Positions 7,465 to 14,611 of a stretch of DNA of 23,525 nt are shown piece after piece. The stretch comes from GWB1-39-12 sp964435575. GTDB taxonomy: Bacteria > Patescibacteriota > Microgenomatia > UBA8517. Made by a program: the position numbers and the translations under genes. The stretch is taken from contig CAYSZS010000018.1 of the NCBI GenBank assembly GCA_964435575.1, positions 1-23,525 on the forward strand. Reading direction: 5' to 3'. Each line of letters opens with the position of its first letter. The stretch's first letter is position 1. The notes below the pieces were generated by a model, which did not search any database, was not told where the DNA came from, and saw only the letters and a program-made list of their open reading frames with translations.

Positions 7465-8094
7465 CTAAAAGGCAGTAATTGCAACTGAAAACGTATTTTG
7501 AGCGTAAATACAACCCCAAACATATTCTCCACCTGTCAAAAGTTTTTTATGTCCCAAAGTATTTTCCCATAAAGAAACCGTCTCTTCGGGAGTTTTTCCA
7601 CCGACTGCCAAAAATTCTGCCATATTTCCGTACTTATCAAAAATCCATTTTAAGTCTGTCCGCCTTTCCTCTAAATTACTAAAGCCAACATGCCCATCCA
7701 ATTTTCCTAATTCCAGTAGTTCATTTAATCGAATCGAAGCGATTGTACATAGCTCATCGCGTTGTGTTAGGGGATTAACACCCAGCTCGACTCTTTTTTT
7801 ATTCACAGCCGCCCAGAGCTCGGGTCCGCCCCAAGAAACTTGTGAACTTACCGTCTTTGACGGAACTCTGGTAGGTACCAATGTAGGAGTTGGGCTAACT
7901 CTATATCGGCTTTGTTTTTCAATAAAATCTTCCAGGAAACTTGATATATCCGCCTCGGTCTCTTTTTGAGCCATTTTATAGCCCTTTACCATTCCCAAAA
8001 AATAGACCCCGAGAAGGGACGCAAAAAATAAAACTAATGCAAATATTGTAAGGAAGGTTTTTAATACAATTTTTATTGAAAATCTGATTCCCAT
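7465..8094 (-). CDS. Membrane-anchored CAP (SCP/PR-1) domain protein
   Basis: From the ATG at 8094 the protein has 209 residues: an N-terminal membrane helix (about 10-32), a charged stretch, a Pro/Thr linker (SPTPTLVPTRVPS), and a CAP domain. That domain opens with LWAAVNKKRVELGVNPLTQ and includes ASIRLNELL, followed by a His-containing segment (LDGHVGF) and ends with YVWGCIYAQNTFSVAITAF. This order matches bacterial CAP/SCP domains, extracellular modules of debated function. A longer frame starts at a TTG (8109) overlapping the dtd stop, but GAAGG lies eight bases before the ATG at 8094 and nothing comparable precedes the TTG, so I prefer the shorter form. It probably shares a transcript with dtd. 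Confidence 0.83.
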   Translation of the reverse strand: MGIRFSIKIVLKTFLTIFALVLFFASLLGVYFLGMVKGYKMAQKETEADISSFLEDFIEKQSRYRVSPTPTLVPTRVPSKTVSSQVSWGGPELWAAVNKKRVELGVNPLTQRDELCTIASIRLNELLELGKLDGHVGFSNLEERRTDLKWIFDKYGNMAEFLAVGGKTPEETVSLWENTLGHKKLLTGGEYVWGCIYAQNTFSVAITAF

Positions 8095-8105
8095 AACATT
8101 TGCCT

Positions 8106-8537
8106 TCAAATAATTATCGTAACCGGGCCGTCTAACTTTGCTTCAATTTCCATATATTCACCAAACTTTCCGGTTTCGACTTTAACTCCAAGCGCTTTTA
8201 ATCTTTCGACAAAATAGTCATATATTTTCTCTGCATATCTCGGCTCGGCTGCTTTAATGAAAGAAGGTCTGTTACCTCCCGATGTATCCGCATATAAAGT
8301 AAATTGTGAAACCGCTAACACTTTTCCTTTAACTTCATCGACACTAAGATTCATCTTTCCGTTTTCATCCGCCATTATACGCATCTTTGCAAGTTTTTCT
8401 GCAAAAACCCGAGCGTCTTCCTCGCTATCTTCCTTGCCGACTCCAACCAGCACAAAAAGCCCCAGATTAATCTTTCCTACGACTTTTTTCTTAACCTTGA
8501 CTTGAGCCTGTGTTACTCGTTGAACTACCAATTTCAT
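8106..8537 (-). CDS. dtd: D-aminoacyl-tRNA deacylase
   Basis: DTD hydrolyses D-amino acids wrongly attached to tRNA. The 143-residue length is the family norm. The active-site signatures are present: SQFTLYAD (77-84), GNRPSF (88-93) and the Gly-cisPro motif at 137-138 within LDGPVT. The usual Asn of NxGPxT is Leu here, but Gly-Pro and Thr are kept. The N-terminus MKLVVQRVTQAQV is canonical, which fixes the start. Its end overlaps or abuts the CAP gene. Confidence 0.95.
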   Translation of the reverse strand: MKLVVQRVTQAQVKVKKKVVGKINLGLFVLVGVGKEDSEEDARVFAEKLAKMRIMADENGKMNLSVDEVKGKVLAVSQFTLYADTSGGNRPSFIKAAEPRYAEKIYDYFVERLKALGVKVETGKFGEYMEIEAKLDGPVTIII

Positions 8538-8573
8538 AATGAAACCATGCTGATCTTCTACTTAGACTTAAAC

Positions 8574-8786
8574 TTATACTTTCCTGTTCTTTTCCATTAA
8601 ATCCCAAAAATATCGTATAAGAAATATGACCCAGCCTATGGTAATTATCAAAAAAACGACGTTAAAAAGAACTCCTTGTGGTCTCAAATAGGCGTATAGA
8701 ACTCCGATTGCAAAAATAAACAAAAATCCGCCTACAAATACAAAATAGGAAGCAATAAAGCGCAAAATATTCTTAACGAGGTTCAT
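8574..8786 (-). CDS. Small two-helix membrane protein, unknown
   Basis: Seventy residues with two predicted membrane helices (about 8-32 and 39-62) separated by a short loop (LRPQG), ending in a charged tail (DLMEKNRKV). I cannot assign a family. It precedes dtd by 36 bases on the same strand and could be co-transcribed. TATAGT occurs nine bases upstream of its ATG, which would fit a near-leaderless transcript, but no -35 is evident. Confidence 0.6.
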   Translation of the reverse strand: MNLVKNILRFIASYFVFVGGFLFIFAIGVLYAYLRPQGVLFNVVFLIITIGWVIFLIRYFWDLMEKNRKV

Positions 8787-8904
8787 ACTTTGACTATATC
8801 AGAAATTAATGCTTTCGTCTCGGTGAGGCTAAATATAAAAAGCTTTTTTTTCCACTTGTGGTGTGGAATTAATTGGCACCTAGGGTATTTAACCAAAATT
8901 CGGT

Positions 8905-9126
8905 TTATATCTCTGAAAGATTCAGGCGCTTCTTTAATTTATTAACAATTTCCCGCGCTTGAGGTTTATATTCGTCGGAATCTCTACCCACAATAACAAG
9001 AACGTATTTACCCTTAAGATAAATTATCGAATCCTGAGTAATATTTTTTGGGGGAATTTTTATAAGTATTTGTTCTGATTTAGTCAGATTTCTGAATTTT
9101 GGTATTTTACTCACCTCTATTCTCAT
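8905..9126 (-). CDS. Small hypothetical protein
   Basis: Seventy-three residues: a basic N-terminal half (MRIEVSKIPKFRNLTKSEQ), a hydrophobic strand KYVLVIVGRDSDEY around 40-53, and a Lys-rich C-terminal helix (REIVNKLKKRLN). There is no signal or membrane segment, and I do not recognise the family. No Shine-Dalgarno sequence is visible before the ATG. It is retained because of reasonable composition and a clean frame in an otherwise empty stretch. Confidence 0.45.
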   Translation of the reverse strand: MRIEVSKIPKFRNLTKSEQILIKIPPKNITQDSIIYLKGKYVLVIVGRDSDEYKPQAREIVNKLKKRLNLSEI

Positions 9127-9221
9127 GGAGGTATGGCACCTGAAGCTATACCAGGGAGTTGCAATTGTTTCTAGAACTTACGAGTAGGAATACCCATCCT
9201 TAATGTGTTACAGTTAAATTA

Positions 9222-9277
9222 ATGGTTCGACTACGCCCTTCGGCCACAAGCTCAGGGCTGAGTGGCTCACCACAAGT
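9222..9277. repeat. Palindromic dispersed repeat
   Basis: This segment contains nested inverted repeats: GCCCT with AGGGC about 9235-9258, CTCAG with CTGAG, and CCAC with GTGG. Read on the minus strand it gives CCCTGAGCTT...GAAGGGC, the same core as the element at 5802-5842. It lies in the 232-base spacer 9127-9358, where I otherwise see only a weak GGTAT/ATACC hairpin and no RNA gene. Confidence 0.5.
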
Positions 9278-9358
9278 TTCCTGGAAAAGTAATTACACAT
9301 ACCTGCTAGTTTTATTGCGTTACCAACAACTTTTTATCGACTAATGGGGAAAAAATAA

Positions 9359-10078
9359 ATGATCAGGCGCGGCGATAAAACTCTACCCCTGACTTTTATT
9401 CCGTTTTTGATGCTGGCCTCGGTCTTCAGCGGTGAGGTTATGCCGGTGGTCATCGCAATTTTTGGCGGAGTTTTCGGCACTTACGGAGCAAAAGAGCCGA
9501 TCATTAAATCTTGGCCCGACTTCGGGTTGATACTGGTTATTTACACCGTTTTGGGTTCGCTTTTTTGGTTTTTGTACCGCTTTTTGAGTTGGAGAATCGT
9601 CGCTTTATTTGCCTTTGTCTTGGCATTTATTTTGGAGAGGTGGGTATATTGGCACCCTGAAGGCGAAGTGGGCGTCTCCAATGCTATTTCGTTTGGGACA
9701 ATACTACAGCTCGTTATCATCTACTTTCTGGTTTTGGTTCTGCCTTACCTTATTTTCCAAAAAATTAGATCGAAGTGGTCAATGCACGCAGTTTTGATCT
9801 CGCTTATTATCCTTTTCCTTCTAAACACCGCAGGCCTTATTTTTACCTACTACACGATGGTGAAACGGGGCTTGTGGCCATGGCGGCCGGTAACCAGCCA
9901 GGGGAAGTCACAAAATTTAGGATTGCCCCCAAACACTTGTCCTAAGCGCTTGATTGTCGAAAAAGATAAGCAAACAACTGCCTACTGGAATGGAAAAACC
10001 TTACCAGTATCTGCCGAGGTGCAGAATTGGGTTGAGAAGAATTGTCCAGCGGTTTTGGAAAATTCCAAACAGCCTTAG
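9359..10078 (+). CDS. Polytopic membrane protein with soluble C-terminal tail, unknown
   Basis: The 239-residue protein has about five or six membrane helices (roughly 10-30, 32-45, 55-73, 78-92, 110-133, 142-166). A 70-residue hydrophilic tail follows, with two cysteines (C194, C229) that could form a disulfide if outside the cell, and a WNGKTLPVSAEVQNWVEKNC stretch. I do not recognise the family. It is preceded by GGGGAAAA about five bases from the ATG, an acceptable ribosome site. It is first of three plus-strand genes with short or no spacing, so an envelope operon with the propeller protein is likely. Confidence 0.65.
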   Translation: MIRRGDKTLPLTFIPFLMLASVFSGEVMPVVIAIFGGVFGTYGAKEPIIKSWPDFGLILVIYTVLGSLFWFLYRFLSWRIVALFAFVLAFILERWVYWHPEGEVGVSNAISFGTILQLVIIYFLVLVLPYLIFQKIRSKWSMHAVLISLIILFLLNTAGLIFTYYTMVKRGLWPWRPVTSQGKSQNLGLPPNTCPKRLIVEKDKQTTAYWNGKTLPVSAEVQNWVEKNCPAVLENSKQP

Positions 10079-10102
10079 GGTATGGTGTGCTAGTATTAAT
10101 TA

Positions 10103-11107
10103 ATGCCCCAGGAAAAAGGTCTTACCACGAACTTATCGGGGGGTTTTGTCGAAATAATCTTGTTAGTAATAGTCGTTGCAATTTTGGTAGTTGGTGTAGT
10201 TATATACAAACAAAAATCTTCTAAAACTCCAGGTACTGCTCAGGTTAACAAGTCAGAGCAGGTAGAAAAGGTACAATCACAATGGAATGAGGGCGGGGTT
10301 GCAATCACAGGAAACTTTGCAGATGCAGAGATTGTTGATGCGGGTGATGGGAAATTCAGAATGTATTATGCCATTGAACCGGAAGTACCCGGTAATAAAC
10401 TTGAGATTTATTCTGCTACCTCAACAGATGGGATAAACTGGACTAAAGATGAAGGTATCAGAAAAACCTTCGCAACATTTCCGGATGTAATAAAAGTTGC
10501 TGATGGAAGACTCAGAATGTATTTCCAAAATGCTTCAGTTATTAAAAGTGCAGTCTCAACCGACGGACTAAATTGGACTGATGAGCAAGGTATCAGAGTC
10601 GACACTGCCAATAACTCAGGCCTGAAATTGGATAACGTGGCTGCCACCACGACTACGATTTTATCCGATGGGATATACCTAATGGTTTATAGGGGTCAAA
10701 CCGGTGAAAAATATCCTGAAAAGACTCCAAATAACTTTATACAACTTCTTTTGTATGCTACCTCGAAAGACGGATTAACTTTTGACAAAAAAGGGGTAGC
10801 ACTTGATTCAAGGACGAGCAATATCCTGAAGGGATTGACTGACGGACCGGAGTTTGTCCAATGGGATAATGGGGAATTAAGGCTTTACTTTTGGTCTTAC
10901 AAGGGTGTCTATCACCTAAATTTTAAAGATGGAAATTTCTCCGAACCGATTTTTGACTTTACGAATAACAAAGACTCAAAGGCAAAATTTCCACCGAATC
11001 CACCGGGAGATCCGACCCTCGCAAAGATAAACGGGAAGTGGTTTATGTATTATGGTCAACACACAAAAGGAATTTATTATGCAATTTTTAAATTGCCAAG
11101 GGGGTGA
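10103..11107 (+). CDS. Membrane-anchored beta-propeller protein (GH43/sialidase-like fold)
   Basis: A 334-residue protein with one N-terminal membrane helix (about 15-35), a linker, and a repeated beta-sheet domain. Blades are marked by Asp-box-like motifs: STDGINW (107-113), STDGLNW (152-158) and SKDGLTF (221-227). Each follows a hydrophobic strand, and RMYY/RMYF/RLYF strands recur between them. This pattern is typical of five-bladed propellers of the GH43/GH32 type and of sialidase-like proteins. I cannot identify the catalytic acids of any glycosidase family, so binding or hydrolysis of glycans is inference. Its end overlaps the next gene's GTG by four bases. The start lacks an evident Shine-Dalgarno. 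Confidence 0.7.
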   Translation: MPQEKGLTTNLSGGFVEIILLVIVVAILVVGVVIYKQKSSKTPGTAQVNKSEQVEKVQSQWNEGGVAITGNFADAEIVDAGDGKFRMYYAIEPEVPGNKLEIYSATSTDGINWTKDEGIRKTFATFPDVIKVADGRLRMYFQNASVIKSAVSTDGLNWTDEQGIRVDTANNSGLKLDNVAATTTTILSDGIYLMVYRGQTGEKYPEKTPNNFIQLLLYATSKDGLTFDKKGVALDSRTSNILKGLTDGPEFVQWDNGELRLYFWSYKGVYHLNFKDGNFSEPIFDFTNNKDSKAKFPPNPPGDPTLAKINGKWFMYYGQHTKGIYYAIFKLPRG

Positions 11108-11400
11108 GATTATTGTCGAAAGAGGCTAAACTTTTAATTTTAACCTGGGTTGCAATTGGATTTGTCGTCTCCGGTTTTATTGGTTTTTATCTTGGAAGAA
11201 ATAGTACTTCTCCAAACCAAGGGAGCGTTCCAGGAGGAGCCCAACAACCGGGGGTACAGCAACCTGGAGCGGGAGGTGGACAACCTCAAGGTTCGCCCCC
11301 TCCAACAGCAGGACAAAGACCACCACAAGGAGGACAACAAAATCCGCCGCCACCAACAGGAACGACACCTGCTTCCGGAGGACAAGCTCCTAGCCAATAA
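11104..11400 (+). CDS. Small anchored protein with Gly/Pro/Gln-rich tail
   Basis: A GTG start at 11104 overlaps the stop of the propeller gene (GTGA), implying translational coupling. The 98-residue product has a membrane helix at about 9-29 followed by a tail of about 65 residues made almost only of Gly, Pro, Gln, Ser and Thr. Such tails occur in cell-wall-spanning or surface-exposed low-complexity regions. Function unknown. The repetitive codons here also create long reading frames in other frames and on the other strand, which I regard as shadows. Confidence 0.6.
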   Translation: MRLLSKEAKLLILTWVAIGFVVSGFIGFYLGRNSTSPNQGSVPGGAQQPGVQQPGAGGGQPQGSPPPTAGQRPPQGGQQNPPPPTGTTPASGGQAPSQ

Positions 11401-11431
11401 GAACTAACTAAGAGTACTCTTTGTACTAAGG

Positions 11432-12145
11432 TTAAGAGGTGATAACCCTTTTGATAAGCCCCAGAAGCCAGATCAAAAAACCTCCCCAAAAACCTTTAGG
11501 CTTGGTTTCGATAGGTTTTGAAGGAGGAGTGTAAGTAACTCCCTCGGTAGTACCCGGTAGTGGTTTTAAAAGACAGTTGACTTTATAATAGGCTCCCGCA
11601 TCAGTAATCTCGTAGTGTTTTTGAACGTCAATATCTTCCAGAAAATCTTCGTAGCCGTCTTTGGCACATCTGACTGTGTGAGTTCCCTTCGTTACCTGAT
11701 AGCTTCCCATATTAAATATCCCTTGAAAGTTTTCGTCTATATAAATCTTGGCGTCGGTAGGATTTCCGCTTGGTATATTAATGCTGACTGTTAAAAAGGT
11801 AGTTTTTTTCATCATACAGGTAATGCTACTTTTCCCGGAAAAATTGAACTCTTCCTCATAGTCAAAAAATCCTGCTTTTACGCATTTCAGAGTGTGCTTC
11901 CCTTGCTCTAAATCCTGAATTACCGTTGAGTTTTTCAACTTGCCATCAATATATATGGTTATTGAGTGATCGTCAGTCGGCTCGCTATAAGAAACATTTA
12001 TAATAAGTTCAGGTGGACTAAATTCCAAGTCGCCAACTAATGCGAAGGTTTCACTTTTTCCAAAAAATAAGGCTAAACCTAAAAGAATAATTCCAAAAAA
12101 AATCGCTCGATTATTAGTTCGTGTCATATTTTTTTGTGAGTTCAT
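11432..12145 (-). CDS. PEGA-like repeat envelope protein
   Basis: The 237-residue protein begins with a membrane segment or signal (about 13-36). It then carries two related beta-rich repeats: 62-110, with ITIYIDGKL and GKHTLKCVKAGF, and 132-192, with AKIYIDENF and GTHTVRCAKDGY. The pattern xIYIDG...GxHxVxCxKxGY is that of PEGA-type domains, common in surface proteins. Four cysteines per repeat pair suggest disulfides. A second hydrophobic helix near 219-232 follows a Pro/Thr linker. The start is uncertain: ATG at 12145 or 12127, both overlapping the end of the upstream gene, neither with a clear ribosome site. Overlap suggests coupling to the gene at 12114-13148. Confidence 0.65.
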   Translation of the reverse strand: MNSQKNMTRTNNRAIFFGIILLGLALFFGKSETFALVGDLEFSPPELIINVSYSEPTDDHSITIYIDGKLKNSTVIQDLEQGKHTLKCVKAGFFDYEEEFNFSGKSSITCMMKKTTFLTVSINIPSGNPTDAKIYIDENFQGIFNMGSYQVTKGTHTVRCAKDGYEDFLEDIDVQKHYEITDAGAYYKVNCLLKPLPGTTEGVTYTPPSKPIETKPKGFWGGFLIWLLGLIKRVITS

Positions 12146-13148
12146 CTATCTTTTTTTGTACATCACCGACTTCACTCATTTTTGCTTGCAAGTCACCCTG
12201 GGCAAAGCGATAAGAAAGAATGTCGTAGGCTGAATTTTTATTGATTGCCGCATCCACTAACCTCCCGAAGGTATTGATATCCTCGATTGCGGCTTTTAAC
12301 TGCGCATCATTCGGTTGATTAAGCTCGGAAAGGTTCAAGGGTGTTGATGCGTCGAGAGACTCAACATATGCCAAGAATTTACTTAAAGCGGGTTTTGCTT
12401 TATTCCAGGAAGCTTTAAGTTCTTCAAAACTCACCTCCATTAGCCTTGGGGGAGTCTTTGCAAAAAGCTCATCTCCTTTCCTTTGTCCTTCAGGGATAAT
12501 GCCCGCAAAAAGATCCTGAACCTCTTTTACAGTTGGAGTCCTTTGTCCAAAAGGATTATCTTTGGGTTCTAAAGCGTCTTTCAAATCGAAAACACTCATC
12601 ATTAAGGAGGCAATGGATTTAGCTTCCGTGTTAACCTCAATCAAAGTTGAAATGACTTCATTCAGATCGCTTTTCAAATTTCTAAACGGACCCAAAAGCG
12701 GCGGACGGATTTTGGTAAGTTCTTCTTTTTTCTCTTCTAGAAAAACCTTCCGCCTATCTGTAATTTTAATTACTCCTTCATAGTCAGTAGTTCCACTCAC
12801 ACTAGTATCATTTAGCGCTTGTCCTACCTTTTCAAAATCTTGGGAAAAGGTACTTATCTCGCGAGCAAATCTCTCCTGATCATAAACTGCGAAATAGTAA
12901 TAGCCTAAAGTACCTGCAAACAAAAGAAAAATAAAAATAAGAAAGCCCGCAAAAATTTTTGTGAGGGTTTTTGATTTTTTTGGTAAAGTCTTGGTTGTTT
13001 CTTGAGTAGGTTGAATCGGAGTTTGAGTATCTGCTTCTATGGGCTTGAGTACTACTTCAGTCGGCTGTTCTTGGTTGGAAACAACTGCCTTGCCTGATTC
13101 TAACTGGCCAGGCTTTAACTCCATGAGCGGTTTATTATCTCCCACCAA
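12114..13148 (-). CDS. Single-pass membrane protein with helical extracytoplasmic domain, unknown
   Basis: About 344 residues: a hydrophilic, Pro/Thr/Gln-rich cytoplasmic N-terminus, one membrane helix at about 64-86, and a mostly alpha-helical domain with alternating charge (DLKDALEPKDN, ELKASWNKAKPALSKF). It ends in a coiled-coil-like QKKIDELTKKYDTN. I do not recognise it. The longest frame starts with TTG (13148); GTG at 13145 and ATG at 13124 are alternatives. A TATACT box at 13156-13161 lies just upstream on the minus strand, so a short or absent leader is possible. It is followed by the overlapping PEGA-like gene. Confidence 0.6.
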   Translation of the reverse strand: MVGDNKPLMELKPGQLESGKAVVSNQEQPTEVVLKPIEADTQTPIQPTQETTKTLPKKSKTLTKIFAGFLIFIFLLFAGTLGYYYFAVYDQERFAREISTFSQDFEKVGQALNDTSVSGTTDYEGVIKITDRRKVFLEEKKEELTKIRPPLLGPFRNLKSDLNEVISTLIEVNTEAKSIASLMMSVFDLKDALEPKDNPFGQRTPTVKEVQDLFAGIIPEGQRKGDELFAKTPPRLMEVSFEELKASWNKAKPALSKFLAYVESLDASTPLNLSELNQPNDAQLKAAIEDINTFGRLVDAAINKNSAYDILSYRFAQGDLQAKMSEVGDVQKKIDELTKKYDTN

Positions 13149-13170
13149 TTTTAGTATAGACTAAGACTTA

Positions 13171-13272
13171 TTAAAAATCCTCCTCTGTTTGTGGTCTATA
13201 TTGAAGTGCTTCAGCTATATGACTTGTAGTTATATCCTTTACACCTTCCAAGTCAGCAATAGTACGGGCACT
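13171..13272 (-). pseudogene. Fragment of comM 3' end (decayed copy)
   Basis: The minus strand encodes ARTIADLEGVKDITTSHI and continues EALQYRPQTEEDF before a stop. This matches the last 30 or so residues of the intact ComM in this window (486-516) almost residue for residue except at the extreme end. By hand count 62 of 78 bases are identical. It has no start codon and begins one codon after the tyrS stop (13276-13278), in the same frame as tyrS. It is therefore a relic, not a gene. Confidence 0.8.
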
Positions 13273-13275
13273 TAC

Positions 13276-14535
13276 TTAAAGTAATCTAATACGCCTAATT
13301 TTACCAATCGTCCTCTTACCTATAGACAAAACGTCTCCATCGTCGGTAATCTTAAAATCTTTATCAACTTTTTTCCCGTCTTTAAAAATGGAGCCAGAAG
13401 CAACAACTCGAGCCGATTCCTCTTTTTGTTGATACCAACCAGCAAGAACTAAGACTTCACTTAAATAAGTACCTGGCTCTACAAAAATTTCATGTATTCT
13501 TCTAGGTAATTCTCCCTTTCTTTTTACCCTATCGAATTCATCCCGAGCATATTCGGCATTCTCAAACCCATCCAATTCTGAAACTGTCCTAAATGCTAAC
13601 GATTCCTTTAATTCCATGGGGTGAATTTTACTCGATCCCTCAAGAATACTGGGTAATATTTCCTTTTGTATTTGTTTTACGGTTACGAGAGGGACAGAAG
13701 TAATCAATTCGAAACCGACTCCGATAGCAGAATCCGGCCAGGTCATAATAGATTCGTACTTTACTTCCGGCCAATCTAGAATATTAACAATATCGCCCTC
13801 AGTTTTACCCATTTTCTTACCGGCCGGATCTTCTATTAACTTTGTACCCAACACCCACTTTTCGTGATGTTTATATCTTCTTAAAAGAGTCTGGCCTATT
13901 AGCATGTTGAAAAGTTGATCTTTTCCTCCAATTTCTAGGTCAACATCCATAGCGACGGCGTCCCAACCTTGCATCAATGGGTAGGAAAATTCCTGAAGCC
14001 ATATCGGTTTTTCTCTTTCTATTCTTTCCTGAAACATTTTTCTCTGAAGCATCTGCTGAACTGTAAAATTGGCTTGTATATCTATAAATTCAGCCAAAGT
14101 TAACTTAGATAACCATTCATTATTGTTTAAAATAGTTATTGGATTTGGACAGTCGGAAGATAAATCTACGATCTTTCTTGCTTGATCAACATAGGTAGCC
14201 ATATTTTGTTCTACCTGTTCTGAAGTCAATCTTATCCTTACTGCTGACTTATCTGACGGATCTCCAATCAATGAAGTAAATCCGCCAAAAAGAAGTATAA
14301 CTTCGTGTCCCAATTCTTGAAAATGTCTTAATTTACGAAGCGGTACCGTATGTCCGATATGTAAATTTGGGCTCGTGGCATCAATTCCCAAATAGAGTCT
14401 TAACTTCCTAGACTCCATTTCTACCCTAAGCCCATCCTTACCAGGAAGAATAATGTCAACACCGCGATATAACGCTTGATGCTGCGTGGTCTCCTCTAGT
14501 TCATTTTCTAAAATCCTGCTTAAATGTCTTTCCAC
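13276..14535 (-). CDS. tyrS: Tyrosine--tRNA ligase
   Basis: A class I synthetase that charges tRNA-Tyr. The 419 residues show the Rossmann start YLGIDATSPNLHIGH with an intact HIGH motif (59-62), the tyrosine-pocket helix region around QEFSYPLMQGWDA (181-193), and the second ATP motif as KMGKT (241-245), a common TyrRS variant of KMSKS. The C-terminal S4-like RNA-binding domain spans about 355-419. The overall pattern, including GGKDQLFN, is nearer to the second TyrRS subtype (TyrZ-like) than to E. coli TyrS. Start is GTG at 14535. It follows the amino-acid dehydrogenase by 76 bases with no T-box or clear promoter between, so the two are probably co-transcribed from the promoter at 15947-15975. 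Confidence 0.93.
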   Translation of the reverse strand: MERHLSRILENELEETTQHQALYRGVDIILPGKDGLRVEMESRKLRLYLGIDATSPNLHIGHTVPLRKLRHFQELGHEVILLFGGFTSLIGDPSDKSAVRIRLTSEQVEQNMATYVDQARKIVDLSSDCPNPITILNNNEWLSKLTLAEFIDIQANFTVQQMLQRKMFQERIEREKPIWLQEFSYPLMQGWDAVAMDVDLEIGGKDQLFNMLIGQTLLRRYKHHEKWVLGTKLIEDPAGKKMGKTEGDIVNILDWPEVKYESIMTWPDSAIGVGFELITSVPLVTVKQIQKEILPSILEGSSKIHPMELKESLAFRTVSELDGFENAEYARDEFDRVKRKGELPRRIHEIFVEPGTYLSEVLVLAGWYQQKEESARVVASGSIFKDGKKVDKDFKITDDGDVLSIGKRTIGKIRRIRLL

Positions 14536-14611
14536 TCAACTAGCAATACTATCTCAAATACATCATCATGCAATTTATAGTTCTGCTATCTAATTACAAT
14601 CTGTAAGAAAA

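Noticed and set aside
7148..7519. 123-codon minus-strand frame overlapping rhomboid and CAP genes
   Set aside because: Overlaps two solid genes and has biased, non-protein-like composition (Tyr, Cys and Arg rich).
8850..8880. T8 run after an AAAAAGC palindrome as a terminator
   Set aside because: The only stem before the T-run is about three base pairs, and no plus-strand gene ends there.
9222..9240. GGTTCGACTAC resembling a tRNA T-arm
   Set aside because: No acceptor, D or anticodon stems around it; it belongs to a palindromic dispersed repeat.
11140..11407. Several frames of 63-85 codons on both strands around the Gly/Pro/Gln tail
   Set aside because: Produced by repetitive GGA/CCA/CAA codons of the real gene.
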